A DNA stretch of 64,000 bases from Trema orientale (Eukaryota; Streptophyta; Magnoliopsida; Rosales; Cannabaceae): NCBI GenBank assembly GCA_002914845.1, contig JXTC01000292.1:148199-212198 (forward strand), written 5' to 3'. Positions 1-17,997 of the stretch are shown here, piece by piece. Both the position numbers and the translations under genes were made by a program. Position 1 is the first letter of the stretch; each line of letters starts with the position of its first letter. The notes beneath the pieces are model-generated. The model searched no databases and was not told the origin of the DNA. It saw nothing but the letters and a program-made list of their open reading frames with translations.

Positions 1-2824
1 TTTGTTTTGTTTTGTTGTTTTTCCTTTTTTTTGGCTGCTCTTGACATGAACTTCTTTCTAATAAACCATACTCCAATACTTGTGTGTCTAAACATTAACA
101 CTTTAACACGCTTCTATGGTTGAGATTGTTTTAGAGAAAAGTTATATGTAATTACAGATAGTTTTTAAAGCTTTTCCTTGTCAGAAATCTTCCTTTTTTT
201 TTTTTGGTTTTGGTTTTGGTTTTAAAGCCTACATATTATACATATCACAAGGAGTTAAATTGTTTTAGATACCGATGGCTTAGGTATCTCTTAAAAACTA
301 CTTGAGCATAAGCACCTCTTCTTCTGGTTGCTTTTTCAATTGACCTGTTCGGATTATTTCAGATACTGTTAGGGGTCTCTATAAGTTAATAGCAGAAGCA
401 AACTAAGGTAATTAACAGAAATTTTAGGAGCATTTTCCTGCAAAACAAATTTGGCACAGCCATCGAGGACAGGGACAAGAACAACACATCTAAGCTGCAA
501 CGTGGCATGGACTTGCTGGCTGTCAGCTCTTTCTATTTGGAGGAATGTGTCACTAGATTTATAGACTCTTTTCTTAACTTATAGAAGGATTTAAGATGTA
601 GGAAATGTGGAAGCCACCACACAAGCACACAAAGGCCAATTTCTATGATGAAAAAAAGTTGTATCCTTTGCCAGATCCTCAAATTTCAACCTTGAAAAAA
701 TAGCTTAGCTTTTCTCATCTCAGTATAGAAACAAAATCACTTTCTTTGACGTTGTCTCCATTCGGGTCTTAAATTATTTCTTTTCTGGGTCCTTACTCAT
801 GTCAAAATGTCTATGCTATGATGTCCGATTCCGCACTTATTTTCCCACAAATGTAAGGATGCAGGGGCCAGTTGGTGATTGGTCTGCCCAGTTCTACTTT
901 TGTGTTGAACTTATGTTGGTTGAGACCTTTTGTCACGCACTTAATGCATATACATCATAAATTTTTATCCATGAATTTTCTAAGTGATAAAATTCATCTG
1001 TTTCATTTCATATGGTTCTCACGATAGATTAAAACTTTCTAGACTCTCAGCATGGCTGGAGAGTTTGACCCTCTTTTTCCTACCATAGTGGAAACTGTCG
1101 AACAGATTACTTGTTAGCTAATGAATGGTGTCATTTTCAGTCGTTACAACCCAAAAGTCGCCCAATTTTCATGTTTGGATACCCAAATAATTTAAGCTGG
1201 GTTCAGATATATTACTTCAAAATTCCTGATGCCAAATGTGGATCTTCATTATCACCATATATTAGATACTCTTCATCGCTTTCGATTTTCTTGTCTTGAA
1301 CTGCAAGTCCAGTCTTTCTATAAAAGCGAGTTTTTTTATTAATTTGGTGTTTGATTATTAATTATTGATTCAACGTCACTTTGCATTGATGCGTTAAACA
1401 TTTTGTTTTTGTTATCGGGTTCACTTTCCTCCTTATTCTTTCATGCTAAGCTAAGTGCTAGAAATAATGATGGATATCAAGATTCTGGCATGGAGGACAT
1501 CAAAACTGGTAATTGACATACCTATATGAGGGGTATCATTATTGTTAATTCTTCTTCTTCTTCTTTTGATTCAATTGTATATTCCCTTGGTTATGCACTT
1601 TTGCTCAGTGGTGTACACTGTGTTTACACTTTTGATTAGAGTTTGTTGGTATCAAAACTCTTGAAAAGTTTAATCCTATTTAGAATGTGCTTTTGCATTA
1701 TTGTATATGATGTGACATATGAAAGGACCACCTAATATTGAAAAAGCACATTTCCAACAGGAAATAACATGATCATTTATTAGTTGTGGCTACAAGATAA
1801 TGCAGGAATGGAGGATAATAGCTAAGAATGACTAGTGACCTCTTGTAAGTTCATGGTACAATCATTTGCAGCATGACCTGTCTAAATGTGCAGGGGGGGA
1901 AAAAAACAGAGAAGACATCTCATTGTCATGAGAAACTTAGCAGTTAAGACGAGCTGATTATATTGTTGATATGCCAAATAATGCGACAGTTTCTGATCTT
2001 TCCCTTTATCTGGTATGAAACTTATAGGAGGTTCACTTCACGCAACTAGGAGCAGATAACCTCTACACCCTTTGTGTGGTTTGAAACTTAGAAAGAGGTT
2101 AAACACGACCAGAAGCACATAACCTCGATAGAAATGTGCTAGTTAGTCCGTGCTATACTAATCAAGATTTTGGCTTCCTATCTTGACTATCTTCACTCCC
2201 ACCGGTGGTTGAGTTTGACATGTCAAATCGTCCACGTAGGGGCCGGTATAGTGCTTTGACACTGCCTGACGTGGAAGTTTACTGTCCAGGCCCCCATTTC
2301 GCCACGTGTCAAAAACCCGGATGCTTTGTCTCGCATTATACGGGCCTGAAATCTGGTTTTTGGTCCAGGTTATCTCTTTGTCTAAGGTCTTCATTGCCAA
2401 CCATTTAAGAAATGGAAAATATCCAACTTTCCTTCCCTTTTTTCTTCTTTGGCCGAAATGAGATGAAAGTTAGTTCATTCACATTTTAGAACCACATGTA
2501 TGTGATCCGAAAAACTCACAAACCCACTTCTAATTCACACATTCAAAAACATCTTCCATTTTTGTAATCTTCCTTTTTTTCCCCTTTGGAACTTTGCCTT
2601 TTTTTTCAATTTTATTTTATTTTTCTGCATAGTACACTTTCGTTACACACATTTAATGCAATGCATTGACGCTGACTCGCCACCCTAGGCCAAGAAACTC
2701 TAAGACAAAATGCATTCGACAGAGAGGAGAGAGCAACAAACAAATACATAGGATTCCTAATACACAGAGAAAAGAAAAGAAAGGGGGAGAGGTGTTTGAA
2801 CCTCAATGGGGTCTTTGTTTTTTT

Positions 2825-2870
<46 letters not shown>

Positions 2871-2900
2871 ATTTGGCCACACTTGAGGACCCCGGGAGCC
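1..2900. other. Non-coding flank downstream of the P450 gene
   Basis: No convincing gene is seen. The region is AT-rich with T-rich tracts. A 62-codon open frame at 1111-1299 has no recognisable domain. A slightly GC-richer patch at about 2190-2350 contains a CACGTG core (near 2300) and is the only compositionally distinct part. The stretch from about 2400 to 2908 would hold the 3' UTR and terminator of the minus-strand P450 gene; its extent cannot be read from sequence alone. Confidence 0.5.
2822..2868. repeat. Long poly-T tract (poly-A on minus strand)
   Basis: A run of over 40 T residues lies just beyond the stop codon of the minus-strand P450 gene. It makes spurious poly-Phe and poly-Lys frames on the two strands. 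It could be a slipped homopolymer or the tail of an old retroposed copy; I see no clear target-site duplication. Confidence 0.8.
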
Positions 2901-2908
2901 TTGTTTTT

Positions 2909-8496
<5,588 letters not shown>

Positions 8497-8604
8497 GGTG
8501 ATGATGATGACGGTGGATTAGAAAGAAAGTTAGGAAAGAGAGAGAGGCAGAGAGTAACTTGAACAAGTAGTAGAGGTAACGAGTGAGTGAGCGGTGAATG
8601 GTGG

Positions 8605-8618
8605 GGGTTTTATATATA
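8605..8618 (-). promoter_or_regulatory. TATA box of the CYP707A gene
   Basis: Reading the minus strand there is a TATATATAAAA core about 110-120 bp upstream of the ATG at 8496. This is the only well-placed TATA motif and suggests a 5' UTR of roughly 80-90 nt rich in GA/CT. Confidence 0.6.
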
Positions 8619-10065
8619 GGGCGGGTGTGGCGTTGGGGAGTAGGGTGGGGGTTCAGGACACATGTCACCACTGTCATGGGAACACCTCGCTTTTGCCTTT
8701 TTTTTTTTTTTAAATACAAAGCTCAACCCCACTTCTCCTTACAGCCCCTACCGGACTTGGTTTGTCCCTATTATTCAAAGTTGGAGCGGTGAAGTGATTT
8801 AATTAATTAATTAATTAGTTAATTACCCTTCCTTTTGTTCGTGCAGAGATGTGCTCTTGATTTGATTGCCAATAAAACAAGGGTTGTTAACATGTCTTTT
8901 AGAGAGGGTGATTGTAATGAGGTTTGGTTTATAGTTCCACGTAACAATTAGGGTGTCTCGCTCTCTCTTTTTATGATTATTGCTTTTAATAACAAATAAA
9001 GTACAAAGGAGTGTTGGTAACAAATAGATTGGTCATATTGTTTTTGTGCTATGATCATTATATTTTTATTACTAATTATATTCACATATTGGATTAAAAG
9101 TTTGGAAAAGGTTTGATTTGTACACTAATTGAATGCTTGATAAATATAGCTAGCTAGGTTTACAATACAAACAACAATTTTATACAAACGTTTTTCATGT
9201 AGACAAATACATAATGTATCTTTATTGTTGATCACAATCTTTTACGTTAAAATGTGTTTCAGGAAATGTATGTGTGAAATTAGGTAGGAAGTGAATGAGC
9301 CTCATCTGATGACTATGATCACTAGTTAGGTAGCATGCAAGTCCATTGATAGTTACTTAAGTGCATGAAACTCCTCCAGTTCGCAGAAATTCGAGAAATA
9401 ATATTAGTGTAAATGCTGGATGCCCACCAAGAACAAAACACTTCAAAATCTCATCACGCAAACCAAGTTGCATATATAAATCGATACTGGTAGTAGAAAA
9501 TTTTACTTCTTCCATATATTTTGTCTAAATACGGCTGTAAGATACAACAATATTATTGAGGTCATCATCAATAAAGTTTTAATTGTGTGTATATATGTTC
9601 AATGATAATTAACTATAAGATGGTTCAATCGGTTAAATATTGTAATGAAACGTGAATTCACAACTGGTAGAGAAAACTTAATTAAAGCTGTAATATATTA
9701 GAAATAACAGTGTGGTCCACGCTCTTAGTTGAAAGCGTGGTCATATAATCGCTCAAGGTGTCAGTATATATGTGTATCTGAGATCACTTAACCCGGGTGG
9801 TGGTGGTGATTGTGAGCCCAGCCCAGCACATAGGGCGAGCCCAGGTTGCATGAGCCACCCAATCTTATCTGCGCAACTCGTGGACTGCGTCACTGTGCAT
9901 CTGGGCATGGGATAATCAACGCAACTCTCTCTCTCTCTCTCTCTCTCCCTGATCAGTCCTAGCTGGGCACTGATTCACTGAACTTTGTTTTCTGGGGGCG
10001 TCCTTGTCCTCATTTGCCACATTTGCCCCTTCCTCGCTCAAGAGACCTTTTTTCCATTTCTTCTC

Positions 10066-10068
<3 letters not shown>

Positions 10069-10108
<40 letters not shown>
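10069..10108. repeat. (AT)n microsatellite
   Basis: About 20 uninterrupted AT dinucleotides. A spurious Ile/Tyr-rich frame runs through it. Confidence 0.9.
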
Positions 10109-10110
<2 letters not shown>

Positions 10111-10599
10111 CTTATACTTGTCATGGCGAACGTGGTCACGGAGGCATGCGGTGATCATTGCCAATCATGTACTCCCCCTTTTTTCTGTTTCCCAAACTTT
10201 CACATATACGCAAAAGTTCATCTTTATAGTATCTTGAGATTAAAAAACACACAATAAAAATTAACTAAGCATACTACTCCCTCAACACACAGTTTAATCA
10301 ACATGACAATTTTTGAAAATTATTAGCTATTAGTGTTACTTGTAGTAGTGCTATCCAATACTTTATTCTCTTGTTATAACGTATCACCACCAATGATACG
10401 TTATCTCTAGTTATATATATATATAAAAATGTAACTAAGTTGTTATTTTGTAATTTGTAACATATATACAAGCAATGGTGTGATGTATCTAGTCCTATTT
10501 CTTATATGTAGCTTAAGAGTAGTATTGTGGATCGATAAAGAAAGAATTAGAATACGGTACGTTAAGCTAAGCTAAGAAGGCAGAGAGAAACATGTACAA

Positions 10600-11020
10600 C
10601 ACACGTGTGGGTGACCAGGCTTAAGCTGGTCAGTCAAGACTCGAGAGATTCCAAACTCAGATCACGTGGGGCTGCACCCCCCTACCAAATTCCAAGTGCC
10701 CTCCTCGCCCGCCCTCTATAAGCAGCTCACGTTGGCCTCGCCCTCTCTCTCTCCCTCTCCAAAAAAAGCTTTGTGCGCCATTCCCACGCGTCGCACCACG
10801 TCAACAGCTGGCCACCGCCGTCCGTACCACACCGCTTTGGTGGCGCCACCGCAGCCCAATCCCACCCCGCATATTCTCTTACATTTTTAATATGTGGGCG
10901 GCCCAAACCCACTCCCGACACGTTAAAACCCATCAACGGTCCTGATTGACCCACGTTGCCAACTCCCTCGAGATCTTCGCCAGCTTTTACTAACTTGGGA
11001 TTGTGCACGTGTGATGTGGT
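10600..11020. promoter_or_regulatory. GC-rich, G-box-bearing island with TATA-like motif
   Basis: The composition changes from strongly AT-rich to about half GC. CACGTG cores lie at 10602-10607, 10663-10668 and 11006-11011, and a TATAA motif at 10717-10721 is followed by a CT-rich stretch like a plant core promoter on the plus strand. No coding gene follows. It may be an orphan promoter, the start of a non-coding transcript, or a remnant of a lost gene. Confidence 0.35.
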
Positions 11021-12257
11021 GGTTGGAGGGACTTCTGTTAACAAGGATATTGGATTCTGATTTGGCCGTACTTGTCAAATAATACGTGGCGGCAGTTTGT
11101 GGTGACTTTTCTCCGGGGATTATTTAAGGGTCCCACAAAGGAAAATTTTGTCCCGTCTTCCTTGACCCAAGGGAGAATGTGATAAAGTTTATTTTAAAAT
11201 TAATCTCAAGCCATGCCCTATTAAAAAGAATTAAGATCTAGCCGTTCGCTTTTGATTTTTGGAGAAAGATTGTTCGTTGGATAATATGCAAGTTATTTAG
11301 ACTCTTCTAATGATAGGAATGACACGCGTTAAATTACTATGAAAGGGCGAATTTTAAGCTTTTACTTATTTAAATTTTAATAATGCTTATGAGGTACATT
11401 ACGTAACAGATCTTAGCTAGCTGTGAGCTGATCATATCTTATGAAATATTATTTTATGAAGATTCACTTTAGAATCGTTAATATCCACTAGGCTAGGCTT
11501 GTATGATCTACATGAAATCTTTCAAATTCAATAAGTCGATTTTATTGAAAGGGTATGTTATTTGAGAAACTTCCTTATTGAGCCACGCTGATATATGATA
11601 TATATGATGATGATGAGTTGGTCATGGACACATGTAACATGATAAAAGGGTTACGTATAATTTGAATGGAGATGAAAACTTACAATATTTAAGAACCCCA
11701 TCTAGGAATTAGGATCTGAATAATTTCTTCTCTCTCTCTCTCTCAATATATGATCTCATTTGACTTTTTTAGAGAGATTATTTCTTGTGGGTTTTGTTGA
11801 CGTTTTAACAAGTGAAATGAGATCGAGAAGATCAATGATTTGGGTCTTCTGTTCCGAATTAGAAGATATAAAGCAATGACTTTTCCTGGGTGATGTTTTC
11901 TCTTTAGGGGAATTCCTAGGTCATATTTGTTGTATATGTGGCAGCTGATCTGATCATCCACCAACGACATGTGTTGAATTGGCTTAATATTAATTTGCTG
12001 CGGCCGCACAACCACCTAGAAGGATAAAATTCAATGAATTCAATAGTAGTGTTTCCACCAGCTATATATATGTATGTATTTATGGATTTTAATATTTTGG
12101 GATAACTATGTGATAATAACCATGTGATAATGTACGTACATATCATGCTTCGTACAAAAAAGAATATTCAAATGTTCTAGAAATAAAAGTGCGCGCAAGT
12201 TTGAAGGAACATTGATCAAATGCTCTCGAATGCTCTAGTTATATATATACACACACA

Positions 12258-14022
12258 CTACACACTCCAACAAACAAAAATCTTGATTTGTGGTATTTAA
12301 ACCTGTCACTATTACATAGTTTTAGTGATATTTATGGAGTTAGTGGTATTTAATCATGCCACTATTACATAGTTTTAGTGATATTTATGGAGTTAGTGAC
12401 ATTTGAAACAAATATAAAATATGCTCCCGCGAATAAAAGTCCTAATGATATTTGAAATGTTACTAAATAATTCATTTTAATGGCATTTAAATGCTATTAA
12501 ATTATATCAATGGCACTTCTAAATGTCACCAAATCATTAAAATAAAATACAAAAGTTATTTTAAAAATAAAAAAAAAATTATAATGGCATTTTAAAAATG
12601 TTGTAAAACAAATTAATGATATTTGGAAAAATGTCACTAATCTAGTTATTGTTGTTACTTATATAGTCCAATACACCTATCTCATCTGCATATCTCATCA
12701 GATTCCTGAAAAATGAACAAATGAAGGAGAAATAAGTAATATTTTATTATTGAAAAATAATCTAAAAGTTTCTTATAGAAGTAAAAAAGAAAAAAAAAAT
12801 GAGAAGATTAACTTATAGATCAAATCCTAGATGCTTGTGTTTTCCTTTTCCTCCTCCTTTTAATTTGTGCTTCCTCAATTGCTCCTTTTTTCTCTAGAAA
12901 AGCCTTGTATTAGATGAAGCCTTTGGTTAAATCGATAAACCTGACAAATAGTTCAAAGAGAACCTTAACAAAATTTATAAAACCAAAAGAAATCATTAGA
13001 TTACGAAAGAATCTATAAGAGATAAATTTGAAGATGACTCACAAGATTACACAAGCACTAGAGAAAAAAAATGATAGAGGCTTAAACGTAAGTGCAAACA
13101 AAATTATGAGAGTTTCACTTGATCCAAAGATAATCATAGTTGATGGATAAAGGCACACTGCTAGATAGATGAGAAATGATATAGGTTGATCATGGATGAG
13201 TTATTTTTAGTTTAAAATTTATTTCAATTTGGGATGAATTTTAGGACTTCTAAAAATTTGGAAATCTAGAAAAATTTTAAATTTAAATTCATGTTTTAGC
13301 AATCTTATTTGAGATATGATCTATACCTGTCTTTCTTTTTAGCTTTTTAGATAAAGGTCTACAAACAAGAAAAGAAAAAGGAAAAAAAAAAAAAGAAAAA
13401 AAAGGAAAACGAGCTCTATTAAAATTAAGAGCCGTATCTTTCTTTAAAAAAAAAATCATTCCAGTAAAAAAGAAAGTATTTTCAAATATAATATAACATA
13501 TATCTAATCAGAAAAAAATATTATAGAAGAAAAAAATAATAATAACTAAATAATTTTAAAACGCTTATCCTTATGAATTTTATATTACTATTTAGCGGTT
13601 CATTCTATCCTTTTAAACAATATCTTTATATATATATGTTTCAAATTATTCAAAAACTAATTATATACCTTTCATTTTATTCTATTTCTAAAATGATCAA
13701 TAATACTAAAAGTGAATAAGTGACATTTTTTAAAACGTCATTAGATTAAAAATTAGTACCATTATTAAAAATGCTTCTAAATCTAAATCTAGAAATGCTA
13801 CTAAATAAAAATAATAATAATATTTGAAAAATACCAAGATAAATTATAGTGGTATTTGCTTAAATATCACTAAATTAAAATGTTAGTGACATTTGAAAAA
13901 TGCTAATAAAGATAAATTGTAGTGACTTTTTTAAGCAAATACCACTAAAGCAGTATTGTAGTGACATTTTTCCGTAAATGTCATTAAACGAAACGTCGCT
14001 AATCTGTACTTTTCTTATAGTG
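12258..14022. mobile_element. CACTA-like non-autonomous DNA transposon
   Basis: The right end reads TTTTCTTATAGTG, the complement of a CACTATAAGAAAA terminus typical of En/Spm (CACTA) elements. The left end begins near CACTACACACTCC. Both subterminal regions are packed with repeats of the TTAGTGACATTT / AAATGTCACTA type in both orientations, as CACTA subterminal arrays are, while the middle (about 12680-13660) lacks them and has no transposase. At the left a unit of about 57 bp is duplicated in tandem (near 12289-12401). The left boundary is uncertain and the 3-bp duplication was not confirmed. Confidence 0.55.
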
Positions 14023-14392
14023 ATATATATATATATATAGAGAGAGAGAGAGGGTGTGTTTAGGATAGTATTTCCTTTAGCTTTAAAACCGCGGAAGAAG
14101 AAAAATAAAGCCATACCTTTCAACTGTGTTATAGTTAGATTATGTATTTTTGTTTTTTAAGAAAATGCTTCTCAAGATACAAATAGTATTTAATTTATTT
14201 TTGTCCTTAAACGCCAAAATAATTTCCTGTAGGAAAAAAGCTTCCAGAGGTATAAATAGTACTTAATTATTTTTATTTTGGCATTCAACTCCAAAATAAT
14301 TATCTACTAACCCTGTTTTTATTGAAGCTAGCCTTCTAGAAGCTATTGAATCTTGCTTTCAAAGGTAAAAAACGTTGAGTGTATAACAATAT

Positions 14393-14460
14393 TGTTAGCC
14401 CACCTCTTAAAAGATTGAGTTTTTATGATAAATTGATTGTCTAACATGGTATAAGAGAAG
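14393..14460 (+). repeat. Possible LTR 3' end with primer-binding-site remnant
   Basis: TGTTAGCCCACC...GTCTAACA is followed at once by TGGTATAAGAG, close to the initiator-Met tRNA primer site (TGGTATCAGAG) that follows plant LTRs. Only about 54 bp of LTR-like sequence precedes it and no partner repeat was found, so this is a weak call. Confidence 0.3.
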
Positions 14461-15454
14461 AAGGTCATGCATTTACAACTCCATAACTTGTCACCGATTA
14501 GTTATCTAAAAACAAGCTATTTTAAACAAGTCCTTATTATAGAAACTCGTATTGGTCTCCGAAATTAAAATTATATGTGGTCGAAAAGACAAATACGTGA
14601 TAGAATAGAAGCATTCTTTGGAATTTTGCACTTCAATAGTCACGACGTGTTGATAGTTGCTGGAATTCATCGTAAGCACATAATTAGCAATATTGATCAC
14701 AGACTTAATTTTGTTGGTAATTATATAATATTTAATATTAAGATCCATGCAGTGACAGATGCAGGATTTTAATTTAGTGGGGGCATAATAAGAAAAAAAA
14801 ATTAATAAAAAAATAATGTAGAAAAACTTAAAGATACATTAATGAAAGGATTAGTTACATTTTTATACATAGTTTTGACTGTTTGTTCAATTTATACTTG
14901 CGTTTCGGTTATTATCAAAATTGATATTTAGATTTGAAATTTGTAACAAATTTATACATTTTTTGGGGTCAAATATCAATTTTGACCATTGAGTTTATGA
15001 AATTACCTTTTTAAATTTTAAGAATATATATTTTAATACTTAATTTAAATTTAAAAATAATTAAAAATAATAACTACGAGAACAAATATTAAAAAAATAG
15101 TTTAAAAATGTAAAAACCTACAAAAATTAAATACTATTAAAAGAAAACTTTATCAATTTTTTATGTGTCTTAAATTTGACTTATTCTAAAATATATGTAT
15201 TTAACTTTTTAAGGGTATTTTGGTAAAAATAATCGTCAAAATTGGTGTTCGACACAGAGTGAATATAAATTTGTTACAAATTCTAAATTCAATGTCAATG
15301 TTGATAATAACTAAAATACAAGTGCAAAGTATAAAAATGTAATTTTTTCTTAATAAAAAGATATTAAATTTCGATGATATGTCACTATTATCCATAATTC
15401 AGTAGTCATTTAAATTCTATTATTATATATAACATATGATATAATATATATATA

Positions 15455-15695
15455 GGGCACCAATCTAGTACGTATTTTTTTTTTTTACATATACATAGGT
15501 ATCAATTTGGCCAATGAAAATTTATCATGCACATTTTTTTATATTAAAAAATAAGAGAGAAATAGCATTAATGATGCACGTTTTTTTATGCACATCATTA
15601 TAGCCGTTAGATCATTGTTAGATGATGATCCAACAGCTAGAAAAAAAATACCTACACATAGGTAAAAAAAAAAAATACCTACTGGATTGGCAACC
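15455..15695. mobile_element. MITE, CCAATCCAGTA family, copy A
   Basis: Terminal inverted repeats of about 25 bp: GGCACCAATCTAGTACGTAT at the left and ATACCTACTGGATTGGCAAC at the right. The interior has GGCCAATGAAAATTTATCAT and TAGCCGTTAGATCA blocks. It is flanked by TA dinucleotide repeats. Confidence 0.6.
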
Positions 15696-15715
15696 ATATA
15701 TATATATATATATGT

Positions 15716-15951
15716 GTACCAATCCAGTAGATATTTTTTTCTTATCTATACATAGGTATCATTTTAACCAATAAAAATTTATCATGTATAACTTTTTATA
15801 ATAAAAAGTAAGAAAGAGAAATAGCATTAATGATGCACATCTTTTCATGCACCTTATTATAGCCATTGGATCATCATTATAATGATCCAATGGCTAAAAA
15901 AAAAAAAAACCTATACATAAGTAAAAAAGAATACCTATTGGATTGGAAACC
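15716..15951. mobile_element. MITE, CCAATCCAGTA family, copy B
   Basis: Direct tandem neighbour of copy A, separated by a short (AT)n. The ends are GTACCAATCCAGTAGATAT and ATACCTATTGGATTGGAAAC. The interior aligns by eye with copy A, including the palindromic GATCCAATGGCT region. Confidence 0.6.
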
Positions 15952-16324
15952 TATATATATATATATATATATGGGTTTGGTTTAAATGGTTACAACAATA
16001 TTTACCCATGGATGGTTACAATGGTTTAAGCCGTTAGATCTAATATCCTACGGTGGTGATTAGTTTGGTTGTTGGCCAAAAAAATTTAATGTTATTTATT
16101 ACTATTAAAAAAATTTAATGCTATCACTACTTTTTTTAGTACCCATTCATGGTCACAAAAAAATTATAACCATTGAGAAGTCCTCCATATATGTATATAT
16201 ATTGGAAAATAATATATATTAGTAAATTTTTAAAAATTAAACATACAAAACATATGAAAACCAAATCTACGAATCTCTAAGATTAGAAGCTAAACTCACA
16301 TATAAATAATCATAACAAAATATA

Positions 16325-16450
16325 GTCAATTGAGGTGCGCAACTGGTCTAAGATTCATGGGAGTATATGTGAGTGTGTGTGGGAGAGGAGAGGTTCAAAT
16401 CTTAGTTAGCCCAATTTATGTATAAATTTCATAATAAAAATTTTAAAAAA
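16325..16450 (+). mobile_element. Short tRNA-derived SINE (probable)
   Basis: GCGCAACTGGTCTAAG resembles a pol III A box and GGTTCAAATCTTAG a B box about 60 bp later, followed by an A-rich end. The flanks (about 16309-16324 and 16451-16465) are similar but not identical, as an old target duplication would be. Confidence 0.4.
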
Positions 16451-16878
16451 ATCATCACAAACTATATTCTTTTCAAATTTTGAATTCTACTAAATTCTGT
16501 AATATTTTTAATGGATAAACAAAAATTTACAAATCTTAATATATTAATTGTTGTTTATTTAAGCTGATAAATCTTTGAAAGCAAACATGCTTTGATAAAG
16601 AATAGTGAACAAAAATAAATAAAATGTAGTGGAGAAAAAAAACCCAATGACGACTAAGGCTTTGAGAAAGAAAAAAACAAAAATAGGTGAGTAGCTTAAA
16701 TATCTATGAGTGGATGCAAATTAAGAAAAATAAATAAAGTCACCGAGAATAAAAAACTTTGGGTGGGGGCATATATGGGACATATTTGAAAAAAATAAAT
16801 AAAATAAAAAGTGTAAAATAGAAATTTGAAAAAGTTGAGAGGGGGGATATGCCCCCATTCGCCATAGTATGCATTCGT

Positions 16879-17471
16879 CTCTAGATCCATGTACCTCTCT
16901 CCTCCTCTTCTCTATTTTTTCTTCTCTTCTCCTCGCCATTTCTTCTCCCATCAGAGAGTAAAATCTTTTGATCTCTTTAGTAGGGAGGTCCATTTTCCTA
17001 GACATTTTATTATGATTTTAGATAATCATTCCATTTTGGAATGTATAACTCTACTCAAATTTAGATCTGTAGTAGTTTTAGCTTTATTGTGTGTTTTTGG
17101 TATTTTAATTCACATAGATCTAAATCTATAGTGGTTTTCAGTGGATCTTATATTGGGATCCTTTTATTATGGTTTTCATTTAGATCTGTACAAATTTAGA
17201 TAGTTTAGTAGTTGCCTTTTTATGCCTTTTTGATTTGAAGCGAGAGACACCAACAACGAATATTGAGTGGAGAGTCATAACGAGCCCACATGTGATGCAA
17301 AAGCTCTATTGAAGTACACAATAATGGTGATCCATATGAGTTCCCTTTTGATTTTGCGAGGATCCTAATATGTAAAATTCTTCTGAGAACTTAATTAGTA
17401 CTTTGTAATAAAAAACCCTTTAATGGGTATTGTATATCTTTCTATTATTAATGAAAGTATTTCATTTTCGG
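16879..17471 (+). repeat. Dispersed long repeat, copy 1
   Basis: About 590 bp of non-coding sequence shared with 21121-21743 in the same orientation. Landmarks are CTCTAGA, TTTTGATTTGAAGCGAGAGA, GGTGATC, and a 3' end ATTATTAATGAAAGTATTTC followed by an A-rich tract. The polyadenylation-like 3' end suggests a LINE 3' UTR or other retroposed transcript. The class is not assigned. Confidence 0.6.
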
Positions 17472-17803
17472 GGGAAAAAAAAAAAAACTAAGATCCCAAG
17501 TTTAAATTCGTTTATCCTTATATAATTTAGCATAAATTTTAGAAGTTCACATTTTTCTAAAGTCCTCTCTACTTTAAGTTCTTTTTTCATTAAATAATCG
17601 ATAATTCCTAATGATCTACGTAAAGCAAAATATCACACGTTATTTTTTCTTCATTAATTTACTTTTTTTTTCTTGTTTTGCTAATGGCTTTAATTTATGA
17701 GATTAGATGATATTCATTACATTCCATGTTATATCTGTCACAAAAATAACAAAATTATTAAATTTGACACATTATTTTTTTCTACCAAAATGCGTAATGA
17801 TAT

Positions 17804-17997
17804 GTATTTTATTTTTATAAAAAAGTGGAGCTTAACTAATGAACTCTACTTATTACAAATTAAAAAAAAAAAAAACACTTACTACTACTCAATTCCTACC
17901 CCATTAGGCCTCATTAGGGATCATAGGTAGTCACACCTAAGACTGAGATCCAAGTAGTGAATATTCTTACCACTTGAGCCAACCCACTTCGTCGTTA
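17804..17997 (-). mobile_element. tRNA-derived SINE (51-kb family), minus copy
   Basis: Read on the minus strand it starts ACGAAGTGGGTTGGCTCAAGTGGTAAG-like (A box) and contains the degenerate B-box region, then a body ending in AAGCTCCACTTTTTT. It matches by eye the two copies at 51.2 and 51.6 kb. It is flanked by an 11-bp direct repeat CGTAATGATAT at 17793-17803 and 17998-18008. Confidence 0.7.

Larger units (their letters stand above)
8620..12250. other. Intergenic region upstream of CYP707A
   Basis: No supported protein gene. It contains a CT repeat near 9925-9948, an AT microsatellite at 10069-10108 and the GC-rich island listed separately (10600-11020). Open frames here are short, low in complexity and match no family I know. 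Distal regulatory sequence for CYP707A may lie here, but nothing in the sequence proves it. Confidence 0.45.
14750..16882. mobile_element. Composite repeat with possible 9-bp target duplication
   Basis: AGATCCATG occurs at 14741-14749 and again at 16883-16891. Just inside are loosely inverted ends (AGTGACAGATGCA on the left, AGAGACGAATGCA reading inward from the right), each leading to a GGGGGCATA-type block. A 9-bp duplication would fit a Mutator-like element. It carries a tandem MITE pair and a SINE and encodes nothing recognisable. Caution: the right border coincides with the start of a separate dispersed repeat. Confidence 0.35.

Noticed and set aside
10727..11044. 105-codon minus-strand frame in the GC-rich island
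   Set aside because: No recognisable domain, an Arg/Glu low-complexity end from a CT repeat, and no splice or promoter context. Open length is explained by local GC content.
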